Part shown: piece by piece, positions 12,072 to 23,782 of the stretch
Layout: every line of letters starts with the position of its first letter
Numbering within the stretch: position 1 is the stretch's first letter
Assembly: GCA_025267735.1 (NCBI GenBank)
Contig: CM046311.1
Span: forward strand, 27,571,399 to 27,635,398
DNA: 64,000 nucleotides
From: Mactra quadrangularis
Lineage: Eukaryota > Mollusca > Bivalvia > Venerida > Mactridae
Reading direction: 5' to 3'
Program-made: the position numbers and the translations under genes
Notes under the pieces: generated by a model
The model's input: only the letters and a program-made list of their open reading frames with translations
Told to the model about the DNA's origin: nothing
Database searches by the model: none

Positions 12072-12146
12072 GCCGCGACCGGGATTCGAACCCGCGATCT
12101 CCGGATTCGAAGTCAGACATGCTAACCACTACGCCACGGTCGCGGC
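12072..12146 (-). tRNA. tRNA-Arg(TCG)-like sequence, solitary
   Basis: Minus strand, 75 nt. Acceptor gccgcga pairs perfectly with tcgcggc, the T-loop is ttcgaat, and the anticodon loop cttcgaa gives anticodon TCG. Two flaws are visible: one mismatch in the anticodon stem (T-C) and a G-G at the base of the T-stem. A T6 run, a possible pol III terminator, follows 25 nt downstream on the minus strand (12041-12046). Unlike the near-identical head at 7121-7194, no SINE core follows. It may be a real tRNA gene, a tRNA pseudogene, or a SINE head cut off from its body. Confidence 0.45.
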
Positions 12147-12347
12147 TATTTACGGCTACTAATCGTTAATAAGTGGTCTCCCTTAGATAGCGGGTAATAT
12201 TACCATGTGATCGAACAAAATATCACCCGCTCCGGTATAGGGATTTAGCATAGGGAAATTCCAGTGAGGTATAATAAAATTATATAATAGCTGAGGGCAA
12301 TGGTTTTCGAAGCTGAGGCTTAGACTCTGGTTTTAGACTTCAATTTT

Positions 12348-12778
12348 TCGGCACAAAGCTTATAAATGTGGTTCACTGTACTCATTGGTATAATAGCATA
12401 TTTTGATGGGATTTGATAGAACAAAAAGTGCTCTTAACTAATCTGCTAGGTGATTCTTCAAATTTTGGGACAGGAAGATGCTTTTGGCAAAAAAAACGAT
12501 GACGTCTCTAATTTCAAAAAATCGCCTTTAATCTTTAAAAACGCAATGCGCGCTAAAATCATATTTCAAACAAAATGTTTGGTCTAGTTTGTGATATGCT
12601 TTTACTTTAAGATTGCATTAATGTGGTGAAAAATTCCGTGCTGGATGCACTGATCATCAAAACAAGTGATTACGTCTCATTTTTACCATTTTCTGAGATA
12701 CAAGTTTCAAACATCATTAATTCCATGTTCTGAATTATGTTTTTAAAAATCGAATGCACAGAACTTTTGACGATATGG
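12348..12778 (+). repeat. 430-bp dispersed repeat, copy 1
   Basis: Aligns over its full length with 16785-17218, same orientation. Shared phrases in order: tcggcacaa, gtggttc-ctgtactcat, ttttgatggg, caggaagatgct, cgatgacgtc, aaaaacgca, gcactgatc, tcaaaacaagtgattacgtc, atttttaccattttc, aaatcgaatgcac. No coding frame or terminal inverted repeats are visible, and the class is unknown. Confidence 0.75.
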
Positions 12779-12815
12779 TTTTCTAACTACATTATGTCAT
12801 GCGTCAATCAAATCG

Positions 12816-13282
12816 AGGATATTTGTTTATTTCGGTGTAAGATCGATTTTTATTTCACGAGTTAGCTAAGAATGCAATCGCATAGCCACGAGTGAAAATA
12901 TGATATTATTACCTTACGAGTAAAATGATTAGATCTTACACTGAAATAAACAAATTTTCTGTTTATTATTGTCCGTTTTTTCTCAACTGTCAAAGCGTGA
13001 ATAATTTCGTACGCTTATTGTAATGCGCCGTTGAGGCATCCGACAGGAAGAGGCGCCATAGAGGGAATGCATATCAGACTTTAAAAGCAAATAATAACGC
13101 CAGTTTGAAGCATATAATAAACAAAAAATTTGTTTATTTCGGTGTAAGATCGATTTTTATTTCACTCGTGAGCTAAGGATAGTATATTTTCACAAGTGGC
13201 TGCGCCACTCGTGAAAATATTGCATCCTCAGCTCACGAGTGAAATAAAAATTGATCTTACACCGAAATAAACAAGTATCCTC
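12816..13282. mobile_element. Double-palindrome foldback element
   Basis: Four arms alternate in orientation: 12821 forward, ending near 12955 inverted, 13128 forward, ending near 13275 inverted. Each arm carries tgtttatttcggtgtaagat followed by cgatttttatttca. The outermost ends match each other one step further out (gaggata at 12816, tatcctc at 13276-13282). This makes the whole 467 bp look like one element whose two termini are each a hairpin. About 170 bp of unrelated sequence lies between the hairpins. Foldback-type DNA transposon is the closest known architecture. Confidence 0.7.
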
Positions 13283-13431
13283 TATTTCTAATGGTATTTA
13301 TATAGTGTAATTAATTTTAAAACGCCAACCAGAAATATTCCATCAGTCATCCAATTGTAAAAGACATAAATGCAGATTTTACATGTTGGCTAATCGTTTA
13401 ATATAGCTTTCTTAAAATCGTAAATAGAAAA

Positions 13432-13560
13432 TCTGAGAGAATTGAGATGATGTCCCTTGTGTAATAGTCTATTATTTGAAAGACGATACAAGTGTAAAAT
13501 GTGAGTCTACTAATATATCTTTCATCAAACAGTCTCTTTCACAATTAATTGATTGGGGAA
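13432..13560 (+). repeat. Diverged duplicate block A1
   Basis: Aligns by eye with 21330-21476. Shared phrases: tatttgaaaga-gat, tgagtct, aatatat, acaattaat-gattggggaat. It is part of a possible larger old duplication with A2 (16340-16700). Confidence 0.5.
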
Positions 13561-14073
13561 TTGTAATGATCATTTTGGTTTAACAACCTTTCTCTTATGT
13601 CTGTTTACGTACATGGTTATACGAAGATGAAACGTTTTAGAGAGATATTTTAAGTTGTAAAACTAGGTAGTACACTCGAACAACTACTACATTTTGATTT
13701 TAACAATGGTTGTATTTTAATATCATTATCAGCGTTTGGTATTTTAATATGTTTGTTATGTATTTAGTGTACGATGTGTGCATTTTTACAGGTTGCTTAA
13801 TATCTGATTATGCATACTTATTATCATGATTAATATTATTGAATATTGTTTTTGTAAATACACTTGAACTCATCGACATTCATTCCATTGACCATTAGAT
13901 ATAATGATTCCCTTTTAATATTTACATGTGTACGAACATCGTAGAATTCAAAAACATTTAACACTAAAGATTGTCATATACCAAAAGATGTTTTTCATGT
14001 TTTGTGCTTGGCTGTATTTGTCACCTGTTTGTATCAAATCAAACCTAATTATTAAGTTTTACTACATGTTATA
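13561..14073. other. Intergenic, nothing recognised
   Basis: AT-rich sequence without repeat ends or exon signals. Confidence 0.4.
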
Positions 14074-14075
14074 TA

Positions 14076-14250
14076 CAGTATAACCTCTAGATAGAGACCC
14101 TCTATAGAACAAATCCTCTGCACCACAACACCTCTTGACATTTCCCTTAGACATAGTTTTAATGAATTTAACCTCTGCAGAGCAACAACTTCTGAACAGC
14201 AACCCACTTTACTCCCTCCAAGTAGGTGTTGTTCAACAGAGGTTGTACTG
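14076..14250. mobile_element. 175-bp pogo-like MITE
   Basis: Begins cagtataacctct and ends agaggttgtactg, an inverted match with one mismatch over 13 bp. TA flanks both ends (14074-14075 and 14251-14252). The interior has no coding capacity. Confidence 0.75.
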
Positions 14251-16071
14251 TATTATACAAGTGAACAGATGATTTCGCCTTAAATATTTAGATATCATTT
14301 AGTTTGTTTAATAAGTATCTAAACAACGAACAGAAAACGCCTATTATCCTAGTTATTAGAAAAAAAATGTTTAAGAAAAAAGAAGTCAATAAGGTCAAAC
14401 AGTCGTTAATATTTCAGTAGAAATGACACGTTCGTATGTTAACAGTTTGTTTTGTCTTTGATACTTTAAGTGAACATAAATTGACCTACTTTGATTCTTA
14501 ATGTAAATGTGTACCATTTTTTTCCTGTTCCATTTTGTTTGAGATACTAAGCTTACATGTATGTGCACGTTATGGATGAATATAACTAACATTAATATCT
14601 AGACAACATTAGAACAAAAAACATTGTGAAATATTTACCAAACAAAAAAAATATATTTTTGTATATTGTTATTTCACGGCGTCTCAACGCCGTGATATTG
14701 TGGTGGGTAGATTTTGATAGCAATGGGCAAAAGTCACGTGATAAAAAATGATAAAAATCCTTTCGATTTCCACTGCCGACAAATTTATTGTTTTTAATGC
14801 AGTCATAGTACAGCCCATTTCCGTTAAAAGTTAAATAGAAAAATCATTTTTGGGGGAATCCATATAAACAATTTTTCTTGCAACAATGCAACACACGAAA
14901 AATCAGCGTTTTATATCAACACATTTCCGCAAATCCTTTCGAATCACACGAAAAGGGGTAGGTATAAATCGCGAACCAACCGGACCAGGAGACCAGTTTA
15001 GTATACGGATACAGTTTAACAAATATGCGTATCATAATGTGTGTAAAGTACATATATTATTGATATTTGCCAATATTTTATTTGAAAAGATAAGACACCA
15101 ATATCGAAATTATATTTTAAGAAATAACTTTGCAGACTTTAATTATTAAAAGAATCGTCGATTGCTTCATCACATATTGTTGTAAATATTATATATTAAA
15201 GTAAACAAATGTATGACCGAGGAGTTCCGAATGCATCGTTATGTAACGTACTGTAGCGTTTTGTGTAATTGAACTTGCTTCTGGTTATAGATCGAGCAGA
15301 TGTAAGATTATTTTTGCAGACTTTTTTTAATTATGAAAAGTTTGGTACTATATTGACGGACTATTGACCAGACGGACCAGGTAATTTTAAGAGAGTTAAA
15401 ATGACGGACATTTACACCTAGGTGAAAAGCTCGCCAGTTTTTAATTTGTTCGAATGGAGTATGTTTTCTCGAGTCCGAGTGAATTCATTATTAAGAAAAA
15501 TGATTTCTATTCGAAATAGCTTGCCTTTTGTATTTAAGTGCATCTTTTCGGAATTAAAATACATGTTAAATCCTTTCGTGTATCCGGCAACAAAATTCTT
15601 CCGTAACAAGTAAAGGTATGACTACTCTCTAATACACTGGTTTGAAAGATTCACTCGCTGACTCTCTACCTCTGCTTAAATACTATGCGCAAACTGATAT
15701 TTCTCTTTCAAGGCAAAGACACACACATTTAGATTGCATGACTGTCTCGTGATTAAAAAATAAATGCAATAAATGCAACAAATGTTCACGCCTGTAAAAT
15801 CAAAATGTCGAAATTCAAAGATGCTGGACAGTTATGCATTAGTTAGATGATTGGTTACACGGATTGGTAAGAACAGATCCGCAATGTGAGGAGCACTTGA
15901 CGAAACAGAAGCGATAAGTCATGTAAACAGCTTCTGTTCTGAAGAACTATGTTTTCCCTTCTGCCGATCTTTTTAAGCGTCATGCAAATATGAATTACTT
16001 GAAATAAATCCAACTAAAACCAAACATCCTGTCGGCATAAAGATGGTGTCTAGATCCAGACCATTCGCGTA
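14251..16071. other. Intergenic with one strong small hairpin
   Basis: The only structured feature is a perfect 8-bp hairpin, tcacggcg (14674-14681) with cgccgtga (14688-14695), loop tctcaa. Open frames of 63-87 codons at 14886-15149 and 15418-15613 (both strands) show no recognisable motif and I do not call them. Confidence 0.4.
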
Positions 16072-16140
16072 CTCCAAATTTGTCAAGATTCTCAATCTAA
16101 TTAGTATCGAGAATCTTACTAGGCTTTTGGAACGAGATTG
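16072..16140. repeat. 70-bp palindromic element, copy 2
   Basis: Diverged copy of the palindrome at 7571-7640 and 33689-33758. It starts cattcgcgtactcc, has the centre tctcaatctaattagtatcgaga, and ends tttggaacgagattg. One base shorter than the others. Confidence 0.6.
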
Positions 16141-16339
16141 TTACATTTGAACAGAAAAACGTTTTATGACAAGTTACCTTTTAATTACTGAAAAACCTTA
16201 ACATGACAATTCAATATAATGCTCTTTTGAGTTACCTTTAGATTATACTTAATCATTCTTTTTTGTTTGCCGTGACAATCCCTTTGCTGCATTTAGCAGC
16301 AATTTTTTACTTGTAATAATGATTTGATTAGTAATCGTG

Positions 16340-16700
16340 CTTTAAGTGGCGCCAAATGTCTTCAAAAAGTTTTCATTATTTGACAAAATTCGAAAATGTC
16401 AATATTTGTTCAGATTATTGTGATCATAACAGTCTGACATATTTTGACAAATAAATATACCATATTCAACATTTTTCTTCGGCAAAGTTTGTTGACATTT
16501 ATTTCTATTTTTATTTTCAAGTGTTTCTGCAAATATATAAAGATAATTCTAAAACTATCTTGTTCTTGTCTATGGGTTGTTGCCTCTGATCTGATTATAA
16601 GATGGTTATAAGATTGATGACTTGTCAATTTACCAGATACATTTGTCGGTATATTTGCCGCGGGCTATTATTTGATATTAGATAAGAAAGTGTTACGTAG
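16340..16700 (+). repeat. Diverged duplicate block A2
   Basis: Resembles 23205-23570 in the same orientation. Shared phrases: ggcgccaaat-tcttca, ttgac-aaattc, caatatttgttcag (taaatatttgttcag in the partner), ttcggcaaa, gattataaga/gattatgaga and a closing tattatttg...agataag. Identity is low, roughly two thirds by eye. Confidence 0.4.
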
Positions 16701-16784
16701 GCTTTTAATACAAACATGTGCCGACATGTGTTTACAATACATGTTTATGAATTTTACCTAAATGACGACATTATTAATAGTATG

Positions 16785-17218
16785 TCGGCACAAGGCTAAA
16801 AAAAGTGGTTCGCTGTACTCATCGGTATATCAGCAATATTTTGATGGGTTTTTATAGAAAAAAGTGTGCTCTTTACGAATCTGCCAGGAGATTTTTTAAA
16901 TTTTGGGGCAGGAAGATGCTATTGGCCAAAAACCGATGACGTCACTAATTTCTAAAAAATCGTCTTTAAACTTTAAAAACGCATTGCGCGCTTATTTTTC
17001 ATGTTTCGAACAAATAATTTTGGTTCTAAATTATGATACGTTTCGACTATAAGATTTTGTAAATGTTTTGAAAATAATCGGGTGCTGGAAGCACTGATCG
17101 TCAAAACAAGTGATTACGTCACATTTTTACCATTTTCCGAGACATAAGTTTCAAACGTCATTTATTCTATGTTCTAAATTATTTTTTTTTAAATCGAATG
17201 CACGGAAGTTTTGACCAT
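16785..17218 (+). repeat. 430-bp dispersed repeat, copy 2
   Basis: Partner of 12348-12778 (shared phrases listed there). The two copies differ by many substitutions and short indels, so the insertion or duplication is not recent. Confidence 0.75.
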
Positions 17219-17447
17219 ACCATGAAGATAAAAAATATAAATTAGAAAAATACTTGATGATAAAACATTAGCTAATACCAGCTCCCTAACCAACCCTTAC
17301 CAGTCACAGTTTGGTCTATAGCCCTGCAGTAAAATGTCATATTCAAGGTGAACCCTGTACTTGAGTCCCCACAAAGTTATTTTGCAGTTTATATGTCGTT
17401 GAACGGTGATGAATGAGAATCCGAGTAATGACACCCTATATTACTTG

Positions 17448-18075
17448 AACAATTTGCATAATATGCAAATTAAGTCCGCCATTATCGAAATTCCGTTTTC
17501 CCTTATAACACAATAACCAACTTGGATAGAAATTTAAAATAAGCCTCCACACCCATGTTTTCATGGTCTATCTATCATATGGTACTAATTTCAGCTTGAT
17601 CAGATGATTTAAATATGCAAATTTATGCAAATTAGGTATTTTACTGAATACAATATTCGGGGTTTCTATACATTAAAAAGTCCTTTGATTTTGCTTGTAT
17701 ATTTTGAGTAACATTTGGTTATGTTATGTTATTTTTGTACGTTTTAGACACAAATATATCAAATGATAATATTAAACCAGTAAATGATGACTTTATGTTA
17801 CGCAAAATATTCAAATTACATTATAAGTGAAAGAATTTGCACTATTTGATCTATTGCATGGTGTCACGTATATTTATGCCATATTCTATCATACTGTGGA
17901 TGCTTGGATAAGTTTGATGCAGTTTATTTATCATTGAACAAAGCTTATTAAGAAACTAAGTGATGCCAACATGTCATCCTTCATTAATTTGCATAATATG
18001 AAAATTTAGTTCGCCAATATCAAAATTCCATTTTCGCTAATAACAAAATACAGTTATGTATGATTGGTCCAAAGT
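17448..18075 (+). repeat. Two direct repeats about 530 bp apart
   Basis: 17448-17545 and 17978-18075 share aatttgcataatatg, aaaatt/aaatta, gtccgcc/gttcgcc, at-atc-aaattcc and tttc-c-aataaca. A further tgcaaatttatgcaaatta occurs at about 17617. The spacing and shared gcataat-type core suggest a decayed tandem unit or one element with internal repeats. Confidence 0.5.
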
Positions 18076-18373
18076 TCATTAGTTTTCTTATGTTTAATAA
18101 ACTATAAGTTAATTATATTATCATATCGTAGTCTGTATGTTACACAGTGCTGTTTATTGTTGTATCATGTTTACTTATAACCTTTACTGTACATTTGAAC
18201 TATCTGCACAATATATTGGCACCATTAGGATAAAGACATTACCAAGAGTTCATAACAAGTTTTAAAAGACTTTCTATGAACGTCCTGATCAGTGTTTTAC
18301 AATTTCAGTAGCACCGTCCCATCAGTACTGTCAGTACTTTGATTATTTTCATAATGCTTATTTAATATGCTTA

Positions 18374-18562
18374 ATTCGGAACTCAAATTTGTGGGTTTTT
18401 CCGTCCGTGTGATGTAGGTACAAACAAAGTTTGTTACACATTATTGATAAAAATCACGAAATATGGATTAAATCCTATTGTTCTTTGTACACATGTTTTC
18501 ATTGTAATGGTGAAAGTTTGTTTGTACCTACATGGAAAAACCCAAATATTTGAATTCCGGAT
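18374..18562. mobile_element. 189-bp foldback MITE
   Basis: Arms of about 58 bp. attcggaactcaaattt plus gggtttttcc and gatgtaggtacaaacaaa at the left mirror the right end reading ttgtttgtacctac, ggaaaaaccc and tttgaattccggat. The interior is noncoding. A diverged partner lies at 5111-5252. Confidence 0.75.
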
Positions 18563-19264
18563 ATAGTCTATTGCTAAATTTACGTTAGCGGATGTAACTA
18601 GACTTCAAGTATGCAGTATAAATACCGATGCATTATTGTTATGAAGGTATAAATTACATACAAAATGTACATTAATAAAACAAATCTAATCAGTTGTGTT
18701 ATTGACATCGAGCATTAACATCGAGTGGATTATTTCCATTGTGATGGTGTTTTTGAACATTTTAATATGAAAGAAATTGTTTATGAATTGATTCAAAGTT
18801 TATGTTTTCGTAAGTAACAATACTTGACTTAATTTTGCATTTATTGAAAATTGTTGCTTGATACAAAAATACAATAAGCTGCTGTTGTGGGTATTAGCAA
18901 TATCACAGAAACGCAATTAATTTCTTTATTCAATAGCATTATGTCTCAAGTGAAATCAGAACAAACTAGTTTTCTGATACCTTTGTTGTCAGAATTCGTA
19001 TTATTGATTTAATGCACCTCTAAAACACTTTGTCATTGCTCAGCATCTGGGAGAAATTGTTTTGCAATAATTGCAATTTTCTCTTCACTGGAGTTTATGA
19101 CATTCCAGATTTTAGATTAATATGTCAAGTTTAGCGCAATATAATTTTAAATAGCCACTTGCCGTTAGGATGTAAAATAGAAAGATTTGGAAAAAATGGC
19201 AAATTTCTGATTTTCCATGTATTAATCATACTGTCAAGAGGTAGCCGTAAAGTAAACAATAAAC
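18563..19264. other. Intergenic, nothing recognised
   Basis: AT-rich spacer between the foldback MITE and the SINE. Confidence 0.4.
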
Positions 19265-19276
19265 ATAAATAATTGC

Positions 19277-19589
19277 TTGTTTGTTTTTGTTGGGTTTATC
19301 GCCGTAGCAACACATTTTATTGGTCATATAACGGCGGTCAGTCGACCTACTCACTCTTCCTTGAAAGGCTAAATCTCTGGATTTAGCGGTTAACCAACTA
19401 CTAAGCGCATACTTTCGTCAGTGACTGACAACTGCCCTAGATAATTAAAAATCATTGGTAGGAGGGAGAACGGCCGTAGAAATAATTTCATGACCAAGCT
19501 CCACGAAAGTGTGTCCTGCTCGGGAATCGAACCCACGACCCCTCGATCAGTAGACTTGCGTGCTACCAACTGAGCTAGCCGGGCGGCTT
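19277..19589 (-). mobile_element. Complete Meta-type SINE with 12-bp TSD
   Basis: Minus-strand SINE of 313 bp. The head is a tRNA-like module (box A gctagctcagttgg, B-box gggttcgattccc). The middle carries the palindrome gtcagtgactgac. The core has taaatccagagatttagcc and the tail ends in gtgttgctacggcgataaaccc followed by a short A/C-rich end. The 12-bp target-site duplication ataaataattgc flanks it at 19265-19276 and 19590-19601. Core and tail resemble the MetaSINE superfamily known from many bivalves. The assignment is from memory of that family, not a search. Confidence 0.85.
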
Positions 19590-19858
19590 ATAAATAATTG
19601 CAGTTGTTAACAAACCATGCTAGAACAGGCGTCATGATTCTTCATTAACAATTATTTCATTTTAGCTAATTATAACTGGAACTTAAATTAGCTCTAAAAT
19701 ACATAAAAAGAAACGAACTTCTTTCTTCAACAAACCTTTCGACACTTTCATTCAATACAACCTAGTTTTGTTGTGCTGTTAAATGATGAAACAAGAGATT
19801 TGCTGATAATCACAATGTTTACTCTCATCTATTTTATGGGAAGTCATTTTAGCTTCTA

Positions 19859-20113
19859 TACTAGGACGAAAAAGAAACGCCGGGTACATAAAATATGCAA
19901 CACATGTCCGGCCGTGTTTCGCAAAACAAGAAGGGTCATCGTTAAAAGGGGGTATTTTTTCACATAATCAGCATCGGAAATCGATTGAAACTTCAACAGC
20001 TGGTTCCATACAGATGACATTTCATACAAAAATAAATATAATAATCCAATAATACAATTTATCCCTTAAAACAATCATTATAGGTTACCCGGCGTTTCTT
20101 TTTCGTCCTAGTA
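19859..20113. mobile_element. 255-bp Tc1-like MITE
   Basis: The 29-bp terminal inverted repeats (tactaggacgaaaaagaaac... with gccgggta inside) appear perfect by eye, and TA sits outside both ends (19857-19858, 20114-20115). The TIR shares the string acgaaaaagaaacgc with the transposase-bearing element at 55150-56023, which makes that element a likely relative of the enzyme source. Confidence 0.85.
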
Positions 20114-20306
20114 TAATTTGTATTTATACATGTTTTATTATGAGGATGCGATTATATAATATATTCACTGCAATTCTTGTGTTGTCATTACAGTATGGTG
20201 CAAGGGTTTATTAATTTCTTCTATTAAATAATCTTAATAGATGGGTAACATTTATTATTTTTTTATTTTACTGACTTGATAACAAAAACATATTTACCTT
20301 TCCAAC

Positions 20307-20723
20307 ATATAGAGAATATTAGGTTAGTGTCAATCTGTACTTAGTTAATCCGGCAAGTTGGAGAAAGGTTTATTCGGCGAGGCTTGCCGAGCCGATTAAT
20401 CCTTATGGAGACGAGCGGATAAACTAAGTAAAGATTGACACTTACCTAATATTCTTTTTATCCTAACTGCATTTGCTTGATTGTTTTATTTAAAATCCGA
20501 ATATTCTGCGTTTAACATGCTTTAAATTTAGGTGCCCGAATTGAAGCGCAGTGATTGTGTTAAGCGGTCTAATTAGTGTTTGCGTGTCAAGAAAAAATCC
20601 CGACGAGTGATTCCAATAACATTAAGTAACGGCAATATTTTACGGCAAGCCTCGCCGAATAAACCTTTCTCCAACTTGCCGGATGAACTAAGTACAGATT
20701 GACGCTATAATATTCTCTATATG
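20307..20723. mobile_element. Palindromic element, copy 2
   Basis: About 417 bp. The left arm (gagaatattaggttagtgtc, then ccggcaagttggagaaaggt and ggcgaggcttgccg) is repeated inverted twice: once near 20425-20459 and again closing the element at 20643-20720. Between the inverted arms are about 190 bp shared with 10720-10915. The flanks catata/tatatg extend the inverted symmetry. Three arms in one element is unusual and the copy at 10.57 kb shows only two. Confidence 0.7.
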
Positions 20724-21329
20724 TTATACTTATCACCGCATACCTAACGTTTCAATTTGATTAGCTAGTTTCTTGTATTGATTATTACAGTAAGTCCTTT
20801 TCGATTTATCCTTGTGTCGATATGTTGTTAAACAACTACACCTTTAACAAAAATGCTTGTTCTAAAATCAAGAACATTAGCATTGTATTGTTTTGCCGAT
20901 CGAATACATTTTGACCCCTGATTCTTCATCAGGTATGACAGTAGCCAGATACTTAGCTTTCCCAGAAACGATGAATAGGTTAGCTGACTGTCGTGATATG
21001 ACTTAGATGTATTAGAACTTTATTGATAGCCAAGGCGTCTAAACAAACCAAAAAAGAACGTATTTTCGATTTTTCAAATAAATTCAAGCACGATATTTCA
21101 CAAAGTTTTAAAAATTAGTGTATCATTCTTGCATATGTTCAACAATATGTAAAAGTTAATAACTCAAAGCTGACCAAGGGCCATCAATATATGGCACCAG
21201 TTCATTTGACTTTAATTAAGCAATAACACTATGGAATTTATTTATTAAAGAAACGTATTTAATACTGAGGGTTGCGAAAGAACTCAACATAGCTGTCTTA
21301 AGTGATTACTTGGCAACGGAAGAATAAAT
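20724..21329. other. Intergenic, nothing recognised
   Basis: No structured features seen. Confidence 0.4.
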
Positions 21330-21476
21330 GAGAAATCTCATATATTGGAGGTAATGTCTCTTAGGGAAGATTGTTTATTTGAAAGATGATCTAAGTGAAA
21401 TTATGAGTCTCTTAATATATTTTTGATCAACATGTTTCTTTTTACAATTAATGGATTGGGGAATCGTTATGGTCAA
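21330..21476 (+). repeat. Diverged duplicate block B1
   Basis: Partner of 13432-13560 (phrases listed there). Confidence 0.5.
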
Positions 21477-23204
21477 TTTAGGATAATAGCCGTACGATGA
21501 CATGTATTTACGTCAATTGTAACATTAGACTACAAATTCATAGTGCTGTTGGTTTTGCCGTATAGTTAGAGAAAAAACTATGAGTATAGTAAAAGGATAG
21601 CATGCTAAAGCCATACAGAAAGCAATACATGTAAAAAAATGAGAAATTCAATCAGCCAATATCACCTGCGCAAAATTACTGAAAAAATCGAGGTTAATAA
21701 AAACGTTCTCAGTGTTATACAGTTAAAGAAAGTCAATTTTGCTGTCATACGAATGTGTCATCTAGTTTCTCTTAAATACGTTTCTTAGCAACGCACGCAA
21801 AATCTCAGAAATTGATAAATATCCCTAGTGAGTTTGTTAATAGAATAATGTGAGGAGGCCAATATTCAATTTATCATTTATGTATGAGGTATCATAAATG
21901 ATACTGTGTTTGTTGTCATCGTCATTTAAAGGATACATTACATGTAGCGTATAACCTTTGACCCAGACTTGAAGTCTTTATTGTTTCTATTGTTTAAAAT
22001 AAATGGACACGGCTAAATTCTTTGTGCGATTTTTTCATTCCACCAAGCTTTAAATGAGTCATGTGGTGTGGTAAAATTCCTTTGCACCTAACTATTAGCT
22101 GCAGGGAGGTTGATAAATACCAGTAGCCTGCTTATAGCTGTAAAATCTGTGAAAGTGACTCAACATTTAACATAGGCTATAAAGTGCAATTACTTTATCC
22201 ATTTTATTTAATAAGTATATGCCAAATAGAAAAAAAACGAATTTAAAATATGCTTTTGTCATTTGTTCTTTGACTTGCACTTGAATTGTTTCAATTAAAC
22301 ACGAAACGATAATTGTAAACAGAATGTGTTACCTAAGAATATGTATTTGTTGTAAAATATTTGCACACATGCGTTAATGATGTTGTTGAGCACTAAATAC
22401 AATACAATTTAAAAGCACAATACAAACAAGTACTCATGGTAACATCAACTCTATTTCAACAATAATATTTATCAAGTGTGCAAAACATATCTAGCAAATT
22501 GAAGTGAACTTATAATGCGAACTGAACATTCAAGTTGTTTAATTTACAGAGCAAATGGAATTGTAAATATAGAATTAGAAATATGTACTGGGTGTTGCTA
22601 TTGCAATTAAAACCTATTACATCGATTATTCTATTTATGAACGTTGAATATAGAGTTCCTTCATGTGTGTTTTGTAATGTTTCATGTCTCTTGTGAGTTA
22701 TATCTGATGAACGAATTTAGAAAAGAACAACAATATCTGAATTGATATATTTATTTTTTTACGAGATTACATTGCTTTATTTATTATGTGTTACAAAATC
22801 AAACTTGAATTCAGATGCACATTTTCGAATATTTTGATATTGATCTTCAGTATTTCTATGACTGTCTTTCATCACAACTTCTGTTTTGCCAAACAAATCT
22901 TCATTTTCTACTCAATTTGATTAATATTTCATGTTTTATATTTTGAATAAAGAGCTTTTGAAATGATCATATATGTTGTTATGCATGCTTCAATATGGCA
23001 TTATTTCCCGAATGAAAAGTGAATAGAATGGGAAACGCATTTACGTTGAACTTTAATATTTCATTTTTGCCACATTTTATCTGTTTATTCATTTCATCAT
23101 TTAGATCTAAGGCGAGTTCAAATTAAGTTTAGGCATTATTTTTTTTCCAGCCATATTAAAAACAAATAGTCAATGTTCTCATATTATTTGATTGGAAATA
23201 TCGC
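21477..23204. other. Intergenic, nothing recognised
   Basis: Lies between the two duplicated blocks. I could not align it convincingly with 13.6-16.3 kb, so either the intervening sequence diverged fully or only two blocks were copied. Confidence 0.35.
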
Positions 23205-23570
23205 ACGAATAGGCGCCAAATCTCTTCATAACAATTTGATTGTTTGACCAAATTCACAAATATAAATATTTGTTCAGCATATTATGAATCTACAGGCACG
23301 AATATTTATAGAGAATATCTTTATATGATATTTTCTACCGCTTTCGGCAAATGTTATAGATGACGTCAAAATCTGTAAAATTGATTTCTAAAATTATTCT
23401 TTCGTCAGTACGATTTAGTTTATGATTGGATTATGAGACGAGTTTTTAAAATATGAGACTGTACGTGGGTTGTATAAGCATGCATTGGTTGAATGGCTTG
23501 GCTGTGTAATTGTTCCGGAATATATTATTTGTTATAAGATAAGACACATTCAGCTAGTTACACTATTGGC
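23205..23570 (+). repeat. Diverged duplicate block B2
   Basis: Partner of 16340-16700, found in the same order relative to B1 as A2 is to A1. Confidence 0.4.
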
Positions 23571-23782
23571 AATATGTTAGATTGACTTGTTATGAAGGTA
23601 ACACACGTTCGTTTTTGGTGGTCGATTTAATTACGTATAATTACTACTTTATTAATGAGATGAAGTGATTCTAATTGGTAAATATATAAGAGTTTATTTA
23701 TACCCGCCTTCATTGCACTTCCCCTTGTTGGAGTCCGAGGTGGCTGGGGAACCTGGGTGATGCATCATAATTTATTTAACCA

